Source of the DNA: Chloroflexota bacterium
Lineage (GTDB): Bacteria > Chloroflexota > Anaerolineae > B4-G1 > SLSP01
Assembly (NCBI GenBank): GCA_019873645.1
Contig: JAIOAX010000005.1
Coordinates: 62,001 to 126,000, forward strand
DNA length: 64,000 nt
Reading direction: 5' to 3'
Shown piece by piece: positions 23,151 through 31,552 of the stretch (its first letter is position 1; every line of letters begins with the position of its first letter). The notes below the pieces were generated by a model that saw only the letters and a list, made by a program, of their open reading frames with translations, was not told the origin of the DNA and did not search any database. The translations under genes were made by a program, and so were the position numbers.

Positions 23151-24482
23151 ATGATTGAGGCCCTGCGTAATGCGTTCAAACTTCCCGATCTGCGCCGGCG
23201 GATTTTCTATACGCTGTTGATTCTCGTGATCTTCCGTATGGCGTCGAATATCCCCGTTCCCGGCGTTGACCGTCTGGCGTTGAAGGAATTTTTTGAACAG
23301 GCCAAGGCGGGCACTGAAACGGCGGGCCTGAGGCAGTTCGCCGGCCTGCTGGACTTGCTGTCGGGTGGGGCTGTGTCGAACTTCTCGGTGCTGGCCGCTG
23401 GGGTCTACCCTTACGTGACGGCGCAGATCGTCTTGCAGTTGCTGCTCCCGATCTTCCCCAAGTGGGAACAACAGATCAAAGAAGAGGGCGAAGAGGGGCA
23501 GCGCAAAATGAACCAGTGGACCTTCTATTTGACGGTGCCGCTGGCAGCTTTGTCGGCCTTTGGACAGGCACAGCTCTTCCGCTCGGCGACCATCGGGACG
23601 CGCCAAATCTTGCCCTACTTTGGATGGGGAGGCGATAAGACCTTACCCACCATCACCCTGTTGGTCACGATGACCGCCGGGACGATGTTTGCCGTTTGGT
23701 TGGGGGAGCTGATCTCTGAGCAGGGCATCGGGAACGGCTTGTCGTTGATCATCTTTGGCGGCATCGTCTCGCGGGTGCCTGCCAGCTTTCGCAACATCTG
23801 GGAAAGCGATGGGGTGATCGGCGTGCTGGTTTACCTGGTGATCCTGGTGGGGACGATCCTGTTCATCGTCTTTGTCCAGGATGGGGAACGGCGTATCAAA
23901 GTGCAATACGGCAAACGTGTGCGCGGGATGAAACAGTATGCCGGCGGCAGCACCTACATTCCCCTGAAGATCAACACTGCCGGCATGATTCCGCTGATTT
24001 TTGCGCAGTCCATTCTGGCGTTTCCGGCGGTGGTGGCGCAGTTCTTCCTGAACAGCACCAACACCCCGGTCGCCAAATTCGCCAATAGTGTGGTACAGTT
24101 TTTCGGCGGCGATAATATCTGGTATGCCCCGCTGTACTTCCTGGCGGTTTTCGGTCTGACTTACTTCTATACTTTTGTGATGATCGAGCAGCAGAACCTG
24201 CCGGAAATGCTGCAAAAGCAAGGCGGCTTTATCCCCGGCATCCGGCCCGGCAAGAAGACTGAGGAGTACATCCTGACGATTTACAAGCGCATCACCCTGG
24301 CCGGGGCGCTGTTTTTGGGCATCGTCGCCGTGCTGCCGTACATTGTCGGGCTGTTTATGAACTCCAATCAAATGCTCATCCAAAGTTCAGGGCTGCTCAT
24401 TGTCGTCGGCACGGTGATGGACACGGCACGCCAGCTAGAGGCACAACTGCTGATGCGCAACTACGAAGGCTTCTTACGCTAA
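23151..24482 (+). CDS. secY: Preprotein translocase subunit SecY
   Basis: 443 residues with about ten membrane segments. It forms the protein-conducting channel of the Sec system. Start ATG 23151; the in-frame GTG directly before is less likely. Visible hallmarks: RIFYTLLILVIFRMASNIPVPGVD at TM1, a plug-like region FAGLLDLLSGGAVSNFSVLAAGVYPYVTAQI, GIGNGLSLIIFGGIVSR, the ribosome-binding C5/C6 loops (RRIKVQYGKR and GFIPGIRPGKKTEEYI), and the final LMRNYEGFLR. adk, map and infA, which usually follow, are absent. Confidence 0.98.
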   Translation: MIEALRNAFKLPDLRRRIFYTLLILVIFRMASNIPVPGVDRLALKEFFEQAKAGTETAGLRQFAGLLDLLSGGAVSNFSVLAAGVYPYVTAQIVLQLLLPIFPKWEQQIKEEGEEGQRKMNQWTFYLTVPLAALSAFGQAQLFRSATIGTRQILPYFGWGGDKTLPTITLLVTMTAGTMFAVWLGELISEQGIGNGLSLIIFGGIVSRVPASFRNIWESDGVIGVLVYLVILVGTILFIVFVQDGERRIKVQYGKRVRGMKQYAGGSTYIPLKINTAGMIPLIFAQSILAFPAVVAQFFLNSTNTPVAKFANSVVQFFGGDNIWYAPLYFLAVFGLTYFYTFVMIEQQNLPEMLQKQGGFIPGIRPGKKTEEYILTIYKRITLAGALFLGIVAVLPYIVGLFMNSNQMLIQSSGLLIVVGTVMDTARQLEAQLLMRNYEGFLR

Positions 24483-24491
24483 AAAGTATGG

Positions 24492-24497
24492 TATAAT
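24492..24497 (+). promoter_or_regulatory. Extended -10 (TGGTATAAT) upstream of rpmJ
   Basis: Consensus TATAAT preceded by TGG directly after the secY stop; the -35 is poor. It probably gives the alpha block (rpmJ to rplQ) its own internal promoter. Confidence 0.5.
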
Positions 24498-24573
24498 AAA
24501 GGACTGTGTATCGTTCGGGGAAGCAAGACTGTAAGTGGGCTTTCCCCTGGCTGTGGAGAAGGAGTAAAAAACC

Positions 24574-24687
24574 ATGAAAGTATCACCATCCATTAAGCGG
24601 CGCTGTCCGAAATGTAAAATCATTCGACGGCGGGGTGTCTTGCGGGTGATCTGCGATAACCCTAAACACAAACAACGGCAAGGCTAG
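24574..24687 (+). CDS. rpmJ: 50S ribosomal protein L36
   Basis: 37 codons plus [23 protein letters not shown] then [17 protein letters not shown]. The zinc-binding form with Cys11, Cys14, Cys27 and His32. AAGGAGTAAAAAACC is a good ribosome-binding site. It stands between secY and rpsM, where infA-rpmJ usually lie, but infA itself is missing. Confidence 0.97.
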   Translation: MKVSPSIKRRCPKCKIIRRRGVLRVICDNPKHKQRQG

Positions 24688-24725
24688 TTGGCTGTGGGTG
24701 ACTTCGAGGAGGCTGGAAAGAAACT

Positions 24726-25115
24726 ATGGCACGTATAGCAGGGGTTGACCTGCCGCGAAACAAATCCATTGAGATTGGTCTCACGTATATCTACGGGATT
24801 GGCCGCAAGACCAGTAACGAGATCCTGGAAAAGGCCGGCGTTGATCCGCGCAAACGCGACACGGAGCTGACCGAAGCCGAACTTACCGCTATCCGCGACA
24901 TCATTGATCGCGAGTATGTCGTCGAGGGTGATCTGCGCCGTGAAGTGCAGATGAACATCAAACGCCTGATCGAAATCGGTTCCTACCGTGGATTGCGCCA
25001 TCGTCATAATCTGCCCGTGCATGGACAACGCACGCGGACGAACGCGCGCACCAAGCGCGGCCCCAAAAAGACCGTTCCCGGTCGCGGGCGGCGGCGCGGC
25101 GCAAAGAAGAAGTAA
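24726..25115 (+). CDS. rpsM: 30S ribosomal protein S13
   Basis: 129 residues. A head protein contacting P-site tRNA and the 50[30 protein letters not shown] and [33 protein letters not shown] are diagnostic; basic C-terminal tail. Confidence 0.98.
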   Translation: MARIAGVDLPRNKSIEIGLTYIYGIGRKTSNEILEKAGVDPRKRDTELTEAELTAIRDIIDREYVVEGDLRREVQMNIKRLIEIGSYRGLRHRHNLPVHGQRTRTNARTKRGPKKTVPGRGRRRGAKKK

Positions 25116-25169
25116 TCCATATTTGCCAATTGCCATTACGGGATGTATTTAAGGAGCTAGGAGGATTGT

Positions 25170-25574
25170 ATGGCTAAAAGTTCAGCTCGCAGCGCGCGCA
25201 GAACCACGCGCCGTGTGAAACGTAACGTGCCTCGCGGGTGCGTCTATATCAACACGACGTTCAACAATACCATTGTGACCGTCACGGATGCGCAAGGCAA
25301 CGTGTTGCGCTGGGGAAGCGCCGGCGCTTCGGGGTTCAAAGGTACACGCAAAAGCACCCCCTTTGCGGCGCGGGTCGCGGCCGAAAAAGTGGCGAAAGAC
25401 GCTATGGAGAACGATGGACTGCAAGAAGTGGACGTCTTTGTGAAAGGCGCCGGACCGGGGCGTGAAGCATCCTTGCGCGCGTTGGCAGCCGTGGGATTGC
25501 GGGTGCGTTCGATTGTGGATACGACGCCCATTCCTCACAATGGATGCCGTCCGCCTAAAAAGCGGCGTGTGTAA
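25170..25574 (+). CDS. rpsK: 30S ribosomal protein S11
   Basis: 134 residues. A platform protein near the E site. [45 protein letters not shown] and the ending [18 protein letters not shown] are typical. Confidence 0.98.
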   Translation: MAKSSARSARRTTRRVKRNVPRGCVYINTTFNNTIVTVTDAQGNVLRWGSAGASGFKGTRKSTPFAARVAAEKVAKDAMENDGLQEVDVFVKGAGPGREASLRALAAVGLRVRSIVDTTPIPHNGCRPPKKRRV

Positions 25575-25607
25575 AACAGAAGTCGCGGGAAACTTGAGGG
25601 AGAAGTT

Positions 25608-26246
25608 ATGGCAAGATATATAGGACCTGCGTGCAAACTTTGTCGGCGGGAAGGGATGAAGCTGTACCTTAAAGGGGAAAAATGCTACACCCAGAAATGC
25701 CCCTTTGAACATCGCGCCTATCCGCCGGGTCAGCATGGTAAGGAATCCGCTTTTCGACGGCGCAAGCTCACCGATTACGGGATGCAATTGCGCGAGAAAC
25801 AGAAGGCGCGTCGGATTTACGGTGTACTGGAACGCCAGTTCCGCCGTTATTACCAGGAGGCGCAGCGCCGTCCCGGTATGACGGGTGAGAACCTGATGGC
25901 GTTGTTAGAGAGTCGGTTGGACAATGTAGTGTATCGGCTGGGTTTGGCCGATTCGCGCGCCCATGCGCGACAGCTTGTACAGCATGGCCATTTCATGGTC
26001 AACGGCCGCGTGACGGATATCCCGGCCTTCCTGGTACGCCCTGCCGATCAGGTCAGTGTACGGCCAGAAAGCCTGCACGCCAAGTATTTCAAGGAACGCA
26101 AGGAACTGCTCGGCAAACGCGAGGTTCCTGCGTGGCTGAGCCTGGATACGGAAACTTTGAACGGCCGGATGTTGGCGCTGCCGACACGTCAAGAAATCGA
26201 TGTCCCGGTCCAAGAACAACTCATTGTTGAATTCTACTCACGTTAA
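25608..26246 (+). CDS. rpsD: 30S ribosomal protein S4 (zinc form)
   Basis: 212 residues. A primary 16S-binding protein and, in many bacteria, the alpha-operon repressor. The N-terminus keeps four cysteines (CKLC, CYTQKC), so it is the zinc-containing type. The S4 RNA-binding fold is clear at [35 protein letters not shown]. Confidence 0.98.
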   Translation: MARYIGPACKLCRREGMKLYLKGEKCYTQKCPFEHRAYPPGQHGKESAFRRRKLTDYGMQLREKQKARRIYGVLERQFRRYYQEAQRRPGMTGENLMALLESRLDNVVYRLGLADSRAHARQLVQHGHFMVNGRVTDIPAFLVRPADQVSVRPESLHAKYFKERKELLGKREVPAWLSLDTETLNGRMLALPTRQEIDVPVQEQLIVEFYSR

Positions 26247-26264
26247 CCGTAGACAGGAGGCAAA

Positions 26265-27215
26265 GTGTTGACAGCGCCAGTTCTGCCGAAAGTCGAAGTG
26301 GAAGTCAATGCTCAACAGTATGGGCGTTACGTCGTCAGCCCGCTGGAGAGCGGTTATGGGGTCACACTCGGCAATTCCTTGCGGCGCGTGTTGCTGTCAT
26401 CGCTGGAAGGGGCTGCCATTACCGGCATGCGCATCACCGATATCCCGCATGAATTTTCGGCGATCCCCGGCGTGCGGGAAGACGTGATTCAGGTTATGCT
26501 GCGGTTGAAACAGATCCGGCTTTCGCTGCAAGGCGAAGGGCCGCAATATATGACCCTGCGTGTCGAGGGTGCGGGTGTGGTCACGGCGGGCGACATCATT
26601 GCCCCGCCGGAAATCGAAATCCTGAATCCCGATCTGTACCTGTTCACCGTGGACGATGATGCTGCGCGGTTGGATTTTGAGTTCACCGTGGAGAACGGGC
26701 GGGGATATTCCCCCGCGGAAGGCCGGGGGCGCATGCCGATCGGCATGCTGCCGGTGGATGCGATCTTCAGTCCGGTGCGTCGGGTCAACTTCCGGGTGGA
26801 TCAGGCGCGCGTGGGTCAGTTGACCAACTACGATCGGCTGACCATTGACATCTGGACCGATGGCCGTATCGCTCCTCTGGAGGCCTTGAAAGAGGCAGCG
26901 CGGGTTCTGGTGACGCACTTGCGTCTGATTGCCGGCGCCGAAGTGGAAGAGGAAGCCGAAGTCGTTGCCGAGGTGCAACGAGAGGCGATCCCCCATCATG
27001 CCTATGCCGTGCCGATCGAAGACCTGGGATTGGGCGTGCGTGTTTACAACGCCCTCAAACGTACCGGCATCTCGAATGTCGGCGAAGTGTTGGAAATGCT
27101 CGCGCGGGGACGCGAGGCGATGTTGTCCATCCGCAACTTTGGTGAAAAGTCGTTGGATGAGCTGGTCGAACAGTTAACCATCAAGGGCTTCTGGACGGCG
27201 ACGCCTGAAAACTGA
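26265..27215 (+). CDS. rpoA: DNA-directed RNA polymerase subunit alpha
   Basis: 316 residues from GTG 26265 (AGGAGG upstream). The alpha dimer nucleates core polymerase assembly. The N-terminal domain shows ESGYGVTLGNSLRRVLLSSLEGAAITGMRI; the C-terminal domain (about 245-310) shows IEDLGLGVRVYNALKRTGISNVGEVL and SIRNFGEKSLDEL, the helix-hairpin-helix that binds UP elements and activators. Confidence 0.99.
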   Translation: MLTAPVLPKVEVEVNAQQYGRYVVSPLESGYGVTLGNSLRRVLLSSLEGAAITGMRITDIPHEFSAIPGVREDVIQVMLRLKQIRLSLQGEGPQYMTLRVEGAGVVTAGDIIAPPEIEILNPDLYLFTVDDDAARLDFEFTVENGRGYSPAEGRGRMPIGMLPVDAIFSPVRRVNFRVDQARVGQLTNYDRLTIDIWTDGRIAPLEALKEAARVLVTHLRLIAGAEVEEEAEVVAEVQREAIPHHAYAVPIEDLGLGVRVYNALKRTGISNVGEVLEMLARGREAMLSIRNFGEKSLDELVEQLTIKGFWTATPEN

Positions 27216-27252
27216 TGCGTCCGTCCAGGCTGTACAGTGAGGAGGTTGAAGT

Positions 27253-27639
27253 ATGCGACATCGTGTCGCGGGTAAAAAATTAAGTCGCCCGGTGGGTCAG
27301 CGTACCGCCCTGCGTCGCAATCTGGTGACGGAATTGTTCCGCCATAACTACATCCGCACCACGCGCGCGAAGGCTGAAGCGATCCAGGGACAAGCCGAAA
27401 AGTTGATTACATTGGCGAAGCGGGGGCTGCTCGCCGGCGCTACGGACCCGGCCAAAGAGGTGCATGCGCGGCGTTTGGCTGCGGCGCGCCTCAACGACCC
27501 CGCCGTGGTGCAGAAATTGTTTGACGAGATCGCGCCCCAGTTTCAAGACCGTCCGGGTGGTTATACTCAGATGTTGAAGCTAGGCGTGCGCAAGGGCGAT
27601 GCGGCTCCAATCGTACTTTTAAAACTGGTCGAAGACTAA
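27253..27639 (+). CDS. rplQ: 50S ribosomal protein L17
   Basis: 128 residues. MRHRVAGKKLSRPVGQRTALRRNLVTELF and RTTRAKAEAIQGQAEKLITLAKRG are diagnostic. It lies at the tunnel exit and follows rpoA as usual. Confidence 0.98.
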   Translation: MRHRVAGKKLSRPVGQRTALRRNLVTELFRHNYIRTTRAKAEAIQGQAEKLITLAKRGLLAGATDPAKEVHARRLAAARLNDPAVVQKLFDEIAPQFQDRPGGYTQMLKLGVRKGDAAPIVLLKLVED

Positions 27640-27689
27640 CACGGTTATCAGAGAACGGCGCCGGCCTGAGACGCCGTGAGGTAAAGACG

Positions 27690-28442
27690 GTGCGTATCAA
27701 GGCCGTCGTGGCTTATGACGGAACAGGATACGGGGGGTTCCAGCGGCAAAAGAATGCTCCGAGTATCCAGGAGGAACTGGAGCGCGTGCTGGAGCGGTTG
27801 ACCGGTGTGCCCACTCAGGTGCTGTCCGCCGGACGTACCGATGCCGGGGTGCATGCCGAGGGGCAGGTGATCGCTTTCGATGTCGCGTGGCGCCATCCGC
27901 TGGGCGACCTGCTGCGGGGAATGAATGCGCTGCTCCCATCACAAATCGCCGTATTGCGGTTGGAGGCCGTTGCGCCGACGTTTCACCCGCGCTATGCTGC
28001 GGTGCGCCGTTGGTATCGCTACACGCTCTACCGGAACACGGAGCGTAATCCGCTGGTTGCGCGCTTTAGTTTGCATGTTGCGCACCCACTGGATGTGGCG
28101 GCAATGCACCGGGCTGCATCTATGTTGATTGGGCGACGGGATTTTGCGGCTTTCGGTTCGCCACCGGTCGGCGAGAGCACCGTCCGGGAGGTCTTCCGCG
28201 CTGCGTGGACGGAACAGGAGCCCTGGCTGTACTTCGACATTGAAGCCGATGCCTTCCTGTACCGGATGGTGCGCCTGCTCGTAGGGACGCTGTTGCGTGT
28301 CGGCGAGGGGGTGTTGACGCCGGAGGATTTCGGCGACATCTTGCGGACACGCGACCGCCGCCGGGCCGGGCCGGCCGTTGCGGCGCAGGGGCTGTGCCTC
28401 AAGGCCGTTTTCTATGCGGATGAAGCCTGTGCGCCGCTGTGA
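27690..28442 (+). CDS. truA: tRNA pseudouridine(38-40) synthase TruA
   Basis: 250 residues from GTG 27690. It isomerises uridines 38-40 in the anticodon arm. The catalytic Asp is in SAGRTDAGVHAEGQVIAF (about residue 53). The downstream FLYRMVRLLVGTLLRVGEG block is also typical. Its place between rplQ and rplM matches many Firmicutes and Chloroflexi. Confidence 0.97.
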   Translation: MRIKAVVAYDGTGYGGFQRQKNAPSIQEELERVLERLTGVPTQVLSAGRTDAGVHAEGQVIAFDVAWRHPLGDLLRGMNALLPSQIAVLRLEAVAPTFHPRYAAVRRWYRYTLYRNTERNPLVARFSLHVAHPLDVAAMHRAASMLIGRRDFAAFGSPPVGESTVREVFRAAWTEQEPWLYFDIEADAFLYRMVRLLVGTLLRVGEGVLTPEDFGDILRTRDRRRAGPAVAAQGLCLKAVFYADEACAPL

Positions 28443-28479
28443 ATGTCAAAAAGGATTGATTAAGTAGGGGTGAGAAAAG

Positions 28480-28926
28480 GTGAGACAAGCAAGAATTCAT
28501 AAGACTTATGTAGCCAAGCCGGCCGATATCCAGCGCGACTGGTATGTTGTGGATGCCACCGGTCTGACATTGGGCCGCCTGGCGACGAAGATCGCGCATG
28601 TGCTACGGGGCAAACACAAACCTCAGTATACGCCGTATGAAGATGTAGGGGACTTCGTCATCGTGATCAACGCCGAAAAAATAGTGGTCACCGGACGGAA
28701 GCTCGATCAGAAGGAATACTTCCATCATAGTGGCTATCCTGGTGGCATCAAATCCATTGTCTTGCGCAAACAACTGCAAAAGCATCCTGAGCGGGTCATC
28801 GAGCATGCTGTCAAGGGCATGCTGCCGCGCGGCCCGCTGGGACGCCGACAGTTCAAGAAGCTCAAGGTCTATGCGGGGCCGGAGCATCCGCATCAGGCAC
28901 AATCGCCTAAACCGTTGGAGATATAA
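28480..28926 (+). CDS. rplM: 50S ribosomal protein L13
   Basis: 148 residues from GTG 28480. [28 protein letters not shown] and [32 protein letters not shown] are diagnostic. Twelve bases from rpsI, its usual partner. Confidence 0.98.
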   Translation: MRQARIHKTYVAKPADIQRDWYVVDATGLTLGRLATKIAHVLRGKHKPQYTPYEDVGDFVIVINAEKIVVTGRKLDQKEYFHHSGYPGGIKSIVLRKQLQKHPERVIEHAVKGMLPRGPLGRRQFKKLKVYAGPEHPHQAQSPKPLEI

Positions 28927-28938
28927 GGAGTCTGGCGC

Positions 28939-29325
28939 ATGTACTATGAAGGGTTAGGACGTAGAAAAACGGCTTCTGCTCGCGTGCGTCTCCACGCGGG
29001 GGGGAGTGGGCAGTTCATTGTCAATGGACGACCTTATCAGGAATATTTCCACCGTGAAATTGATGTGCAGAACCTGGTCATGCCTTTGAAACTCACCCGT
29101 ACGGAGTCGCAGTTCGACATCACCGTTCTGGTAGAGGGCGGCGGTGTCACCGGACAGGCTGAGGCAGTGCGTATGGGGATTGCCCGCGCCCTGCTCAAGG
29201 TAGATCCGGGATTCCGTCCCACGTTGCGGCAGGCCGGCTTGTTGACCCGTGACGCGCGTGAGAAGGAGCGCAAAAAGCCCGGCCTCAAGCGCGCCCGCAA
29301 GGCCCCGCAATATACCAAGCGTTAA
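28939..29325 (+). CDS. rpsI: 30S ribosomal protein S9
   Basis: 128 residues ending in the required QYTKR tail, whose last Arg reaches P-site tRNA. YYEGLGRRKTASARVRL and GQAEAVRMGIARALLKVDP are typical. Last gene of the long ribosomal run. Confidence 0.98.
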   Translation: MYYEGLGRRKTASARVRLHAGGSGQFIVNGRPYQEYFHREIDVQNLVMPLKLTRTESQFDITVLVEGGGVTGQAEAVRMGIARALLKVDPGFRPTLRQAGLLTRDAREKERKKPGLKRARKAPQYTKR

Positions 29326-29362
29326 GCCATATTCACGCTTTGCGATCAAGAAGTGGACTTGC

Positions 29363-29390
29363 ACAGGTAGGCAAATGTTTGCCTACCTGT
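29363..29390 (+). terminator. Rho-independent terminator of the ribosomal operon
   Basis: A perfect 13-bp stem (29363-29375 with 29378-29390, ACAGGTAGGCAAA) closed by a two-base gap, followed by TTGTTGTATT. It lies 38 bp after rpsI. Confidence 0.8.
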
Positions 29391-29435
29391 TTGTTGTATT
29401 CCCGGAATCCACGCTTCCGTGTCGGGCGAACGCAA

Positions 29436-29482
29436 ACGACTCCCTGACTAACGCCTGACGACTATCTGACTGACGACTATTC
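29436..29482. repeat. Degenerate GACGACT/CTGACT heptamer-type array
   Basis: Loose tandem units of ACGACT/CTGACTAACG/CTGACGACTAT type directly upstream of the MazG gene. Same style as the other short arrays in the window. Confidence 0.5.
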
Positions 29483-29493
29483 TTGAGGATAAT

Positions 29494-30936
29494 ATGGCCC
29501 ACATTACCGTAGTCGGTTTAGGTCCCGGCGCACCCGAATCCCTGACCCGTGCGGCCTGGGAAACCCTTGCGCAAGCCCCGGCCGTCTGGTTGCGCACTGC
29601 TCATCATCCTGTGGTTCCCTATCTTCCCCAGGGACCGGTCATCCACTCGTTCGATGCGCTGTACGAACAGGCGGTTTCGTTTGAGGCCGTGTATGCGGCG
29701 ATTGTCGCGCAGGTGCTGGAGTTGGGGGCACTTCAGGAAGGCGTGGTCTATGCCGTACCGGGGCATCCGCTGGTCGGTGAGGCGACGGTGACGCGCATCC
29801 TGCAAGCTGCGCGCGCTGCTAACATTCCCGTGCGCATCGTCCCCGGCGTGAGCTTTATTGAGCCAACCCTGACGGCTCTGGCTCTCGACCCTCTGGACGG
29901 CTTACAGATTGTGGACGCGCTCGATCTGGTGGGGGCACATTACCCCATGTTCAACCCCGATATGCCGGCACTGGTGGCGCAGGTTTATAGCCGCACGGTG
30001 GCCTCGGACCTCAAGCTGGTGCTGATGGAGGCGTATCCCGATGAACATTCTGTGGCCCTTGTCCACGCGGCCGGTACGGCAACCGAACAGGTGCTGTGGG
30101 GGCCGCTTTACGAGATTGACCATAGCGACGCCACTCCGCTGACATCCCTCTATGTGCCACCGCTGCCGACCATCAGCGGATTTGAGCATTTTCAGGAAAC
30201 TGTAGCGCATTTGCGTAGCCCTGAGGGGTGTCCTTGGGACCGTGAGCAGACGCATGCCAGCCTGCGCGCCACACTGCTGGAAGAAACCTACGAGGTTTTG
30301 GAAGCGATTGACACAGAGGATATGCACGCGCTGCGTGAGGAACTGGGCGATTTGCTGCTTCAGGTTGTGATGCATGGGCAGATCGCCAGTGAGGAGGGCG
30401 AGTTCCGCATGACAGATGTGATTGCCGGGATTGACGCCAAACTTAAACATCGGCATCCCCATGTCTGGGGCAATGTGCGGGTCGCCGATGCACAAGAAGT
30501 CACCGTCAATTGGGAACTGATCAAACGCCAGGAGCGGGCCGATGGTGGCGTCGCGCAACGTTCGCTGTTGGATGGCATTCCCAAGGCCTTGCCGGCCCTG
30601 GCACAGGCATGCGCATACAGCAGCCGCGCAGCGCGTGTGGGACTGGACTGGCTGCCTGCGGATAGCCTCCTGGCGCAGATCAAACAGCACCTGGAGGTCT
30701 TGGATGCGGCGCCCACACCTGAGGACCGGGCGCAATCCCTCGGTGATTTGCTGTTTGCCCTAAGCGCGTGGGCGCGGCGTATGGATATGGACCCCGAGGG
30801 CATCCTGCGTGAAGCCAACGCTCGTTTTGCCCGGCGAGTGCGTTACATTGAAGAGACCGCGCGCCGGCATGGTCTTACCTTGGAGGCATTGAGCGACGCA
30901 GAAAAGGTGCGTCTCTGGGACGAAGCCGCCCATTAA
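29494..30936 (+). CDS. mazG: Tetrapyrrole methylase domain fused to MazG NTP pyrophosphohydrolase (YabN type)
   Basis: 480 residues. The N-terminal half (about 1-225) is a SAM-dependent tetrapyrrole-methylase-like domain (ITVVGLGPGAPESLT, VVYAVPGHPLVGE, IVPGVSF). The C-terminal half (about 230-480) is MazG: LRSPEGCPWDREQTHASLRATLLEETYEVLEAID and LREELGDLLLQVVMHG, the EExxE/ExxD metal site that hydrolyses NTPs to NMP plus pyrophosphate. The fusion matches Bacillus YabN, a nucleotide house-cleaning enzyme. ATG 29494, with TTGAGGAT as the ribosome-binding site. Confidence 0.93.
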   Translation: MAHITVVGLGPGAPESLTRAAWETLAQAPAVWLRTAHHPVVPYLPQGPVIHSFDALYEQAVSFEAVYAAIVAQVLELGALQEGVVYAVPGHPLVGEATVTRILQAARAANIPVRIVPGVSFIEPTLTALALDPLDGLQIVDALDLVGAHYPMFNPDMPALVAQVYSRTVASDLKLVLMEAYPDEHSVALVHAAGTATEQVLWGPLYEIDHSDATPLTSLYVPPLPTISGFEHFQETVAHLRSPEGCPWDREQTHASLRATLLEETYEVLEAIDTEDMHALREELGDLLLQVVMHGQIASEEGEFRMTDVIAGIDAKLKHRHPHVWGNVRVADAQEVTVNWELIKRQERADGGVAQRSLLDGIPKALPALAQACAYSSRAARVGLDWLPADSLLAQIKQHLEVLDAAPTPEDRAQSLGDLLFALSAWARRMDMDPEGILREANARFARRVRYIEETARRHGLTLEALSDAEKVRLWDEAAH

Positions 30937-30967
30937 CTATACGGAGCGCATGGCGAAGTTGCCTGTC

Positions 30968-31023
30968 AGCAGATTAAGCAGATTGAGACGCTGTAAACCG
31001 GTCAAAAATCTGCTTAATCTGCT
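30968..31023. repeat. Inverted pair of AGCAGATTA arrays
   Basis: AGCAGATTAAGCAGATT at 30968-30984 and its exact reverse complement at 31007-31023 flank a 22-bp loop between convergent mazG and trx. The unit has a 9-bp period and recurs at 34978, 36835 and 39766. Confidence 0.8.
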
Positions 31024-31027
31024 CAAT

Positions 31028-31050
31028 CCGCTGATAGAAACAGCGGTTTT
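31028..31050 (+). terminator. Terminator after mazG
   Basis: CCGCTG (31028-31033) pairs with CAGCGG (31041-31046), followed by TTTT. It faces the 3' end of the convergent thioredoxin gene. Confidence 0.6.
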
Positions 31051-31372
31051 ATAGATAGGGCGTCAACTCTTGAATCAGACTGTCTTTAGAGCGGTTGCCG
31101 ACGATGCGGGTGATTTCCTGCCCATCCTTGAAGATGATCATTGTGGGGATATTTATCACGCCGTAATGGGTTGCCAGCTCGCCCGCTTCCTGAACATTGA
31201 TCTTCACCACCTTCAGGCGTCCATCCAATGCGACGGCAACTTGTTCAAGCGTAGGTCCCAGCTTCCGACAGGGAGGACACCACTCCGCCCAAAAATCCAC
31301 CAAAACCGGCAAATCGGCTGCCAGCACTTCGGTTTCAAAATTGCTTCTGTTTGCGTGTACGATGTTTCCCAT
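31049..31372 (-). CDS. trxA: Thioredoxin with WCPPC active site
   Basis: 107 residues, the usual thioredoxin length, with no signal peptide. The fold is complete: LVDFWAEWCPPCRKLGPTLEQVA near residue 32, then the cis-Pro loop NIPTMIIFKDG near 74. The active site reads CPPC rather than the usual CGPC, which generally shifts redox potential and leaving-Cys behaviour. It should act as a cytoplasmic disulfide reductase, but its reductase partner is not visible. Divergent from the LysM-M23 pair. Confidence 0.92.
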   Translation of the reverse strand: MGNIVHANRSNFETEVLAADLPVLVDFWAEWCPPCRKLGPTLEQVAVALDGRLKVVKINVQEAGELATHYGVINIPTMIIFKDGQEITRIVGNRSKDSLIQELTPYL

Positions 31373-31408
31373 CTACCTTCATACCTCCCATTTTTCTACT
31401 CAAGATTG

Positions 31409-31436
31409 ATTATCGCATGGCCGAAGGCATTGTCAA
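31409..31436 (-). promoter_or_regulatory. Thioredoxin gene promoter
   Basis: On the minus strand TTGACA (31436-31431), 16-bp spacer, GATAAT (31414-31409), 37 bp before the ATG at 31372. Confidence 0.65.
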
Positions 31437-31481
31437 GGCGTATTTTGTCATCCGCGTAAGAAAATCGTCAGATACTGGGGG

Positions 31482-31510
31482 TTGCCAATTATTTTTTTCT
31501 ATGCTATAAT
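31482..31510 (+). promoter_or_regulatory. Promoter of the LysM-M23 gene pair
   Basis: TTGCCA (31482-31487), 17-bp spacer, extended TGC-TATAAT (31505-31510). It is divergent to the trx promoter; the start would be near 31517. Confidence 0.65.
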
Positions 31511-31552
31511 GGGTACGTTGACGGTTCGCCAATCGTCATAAGGCTTGTGCCT

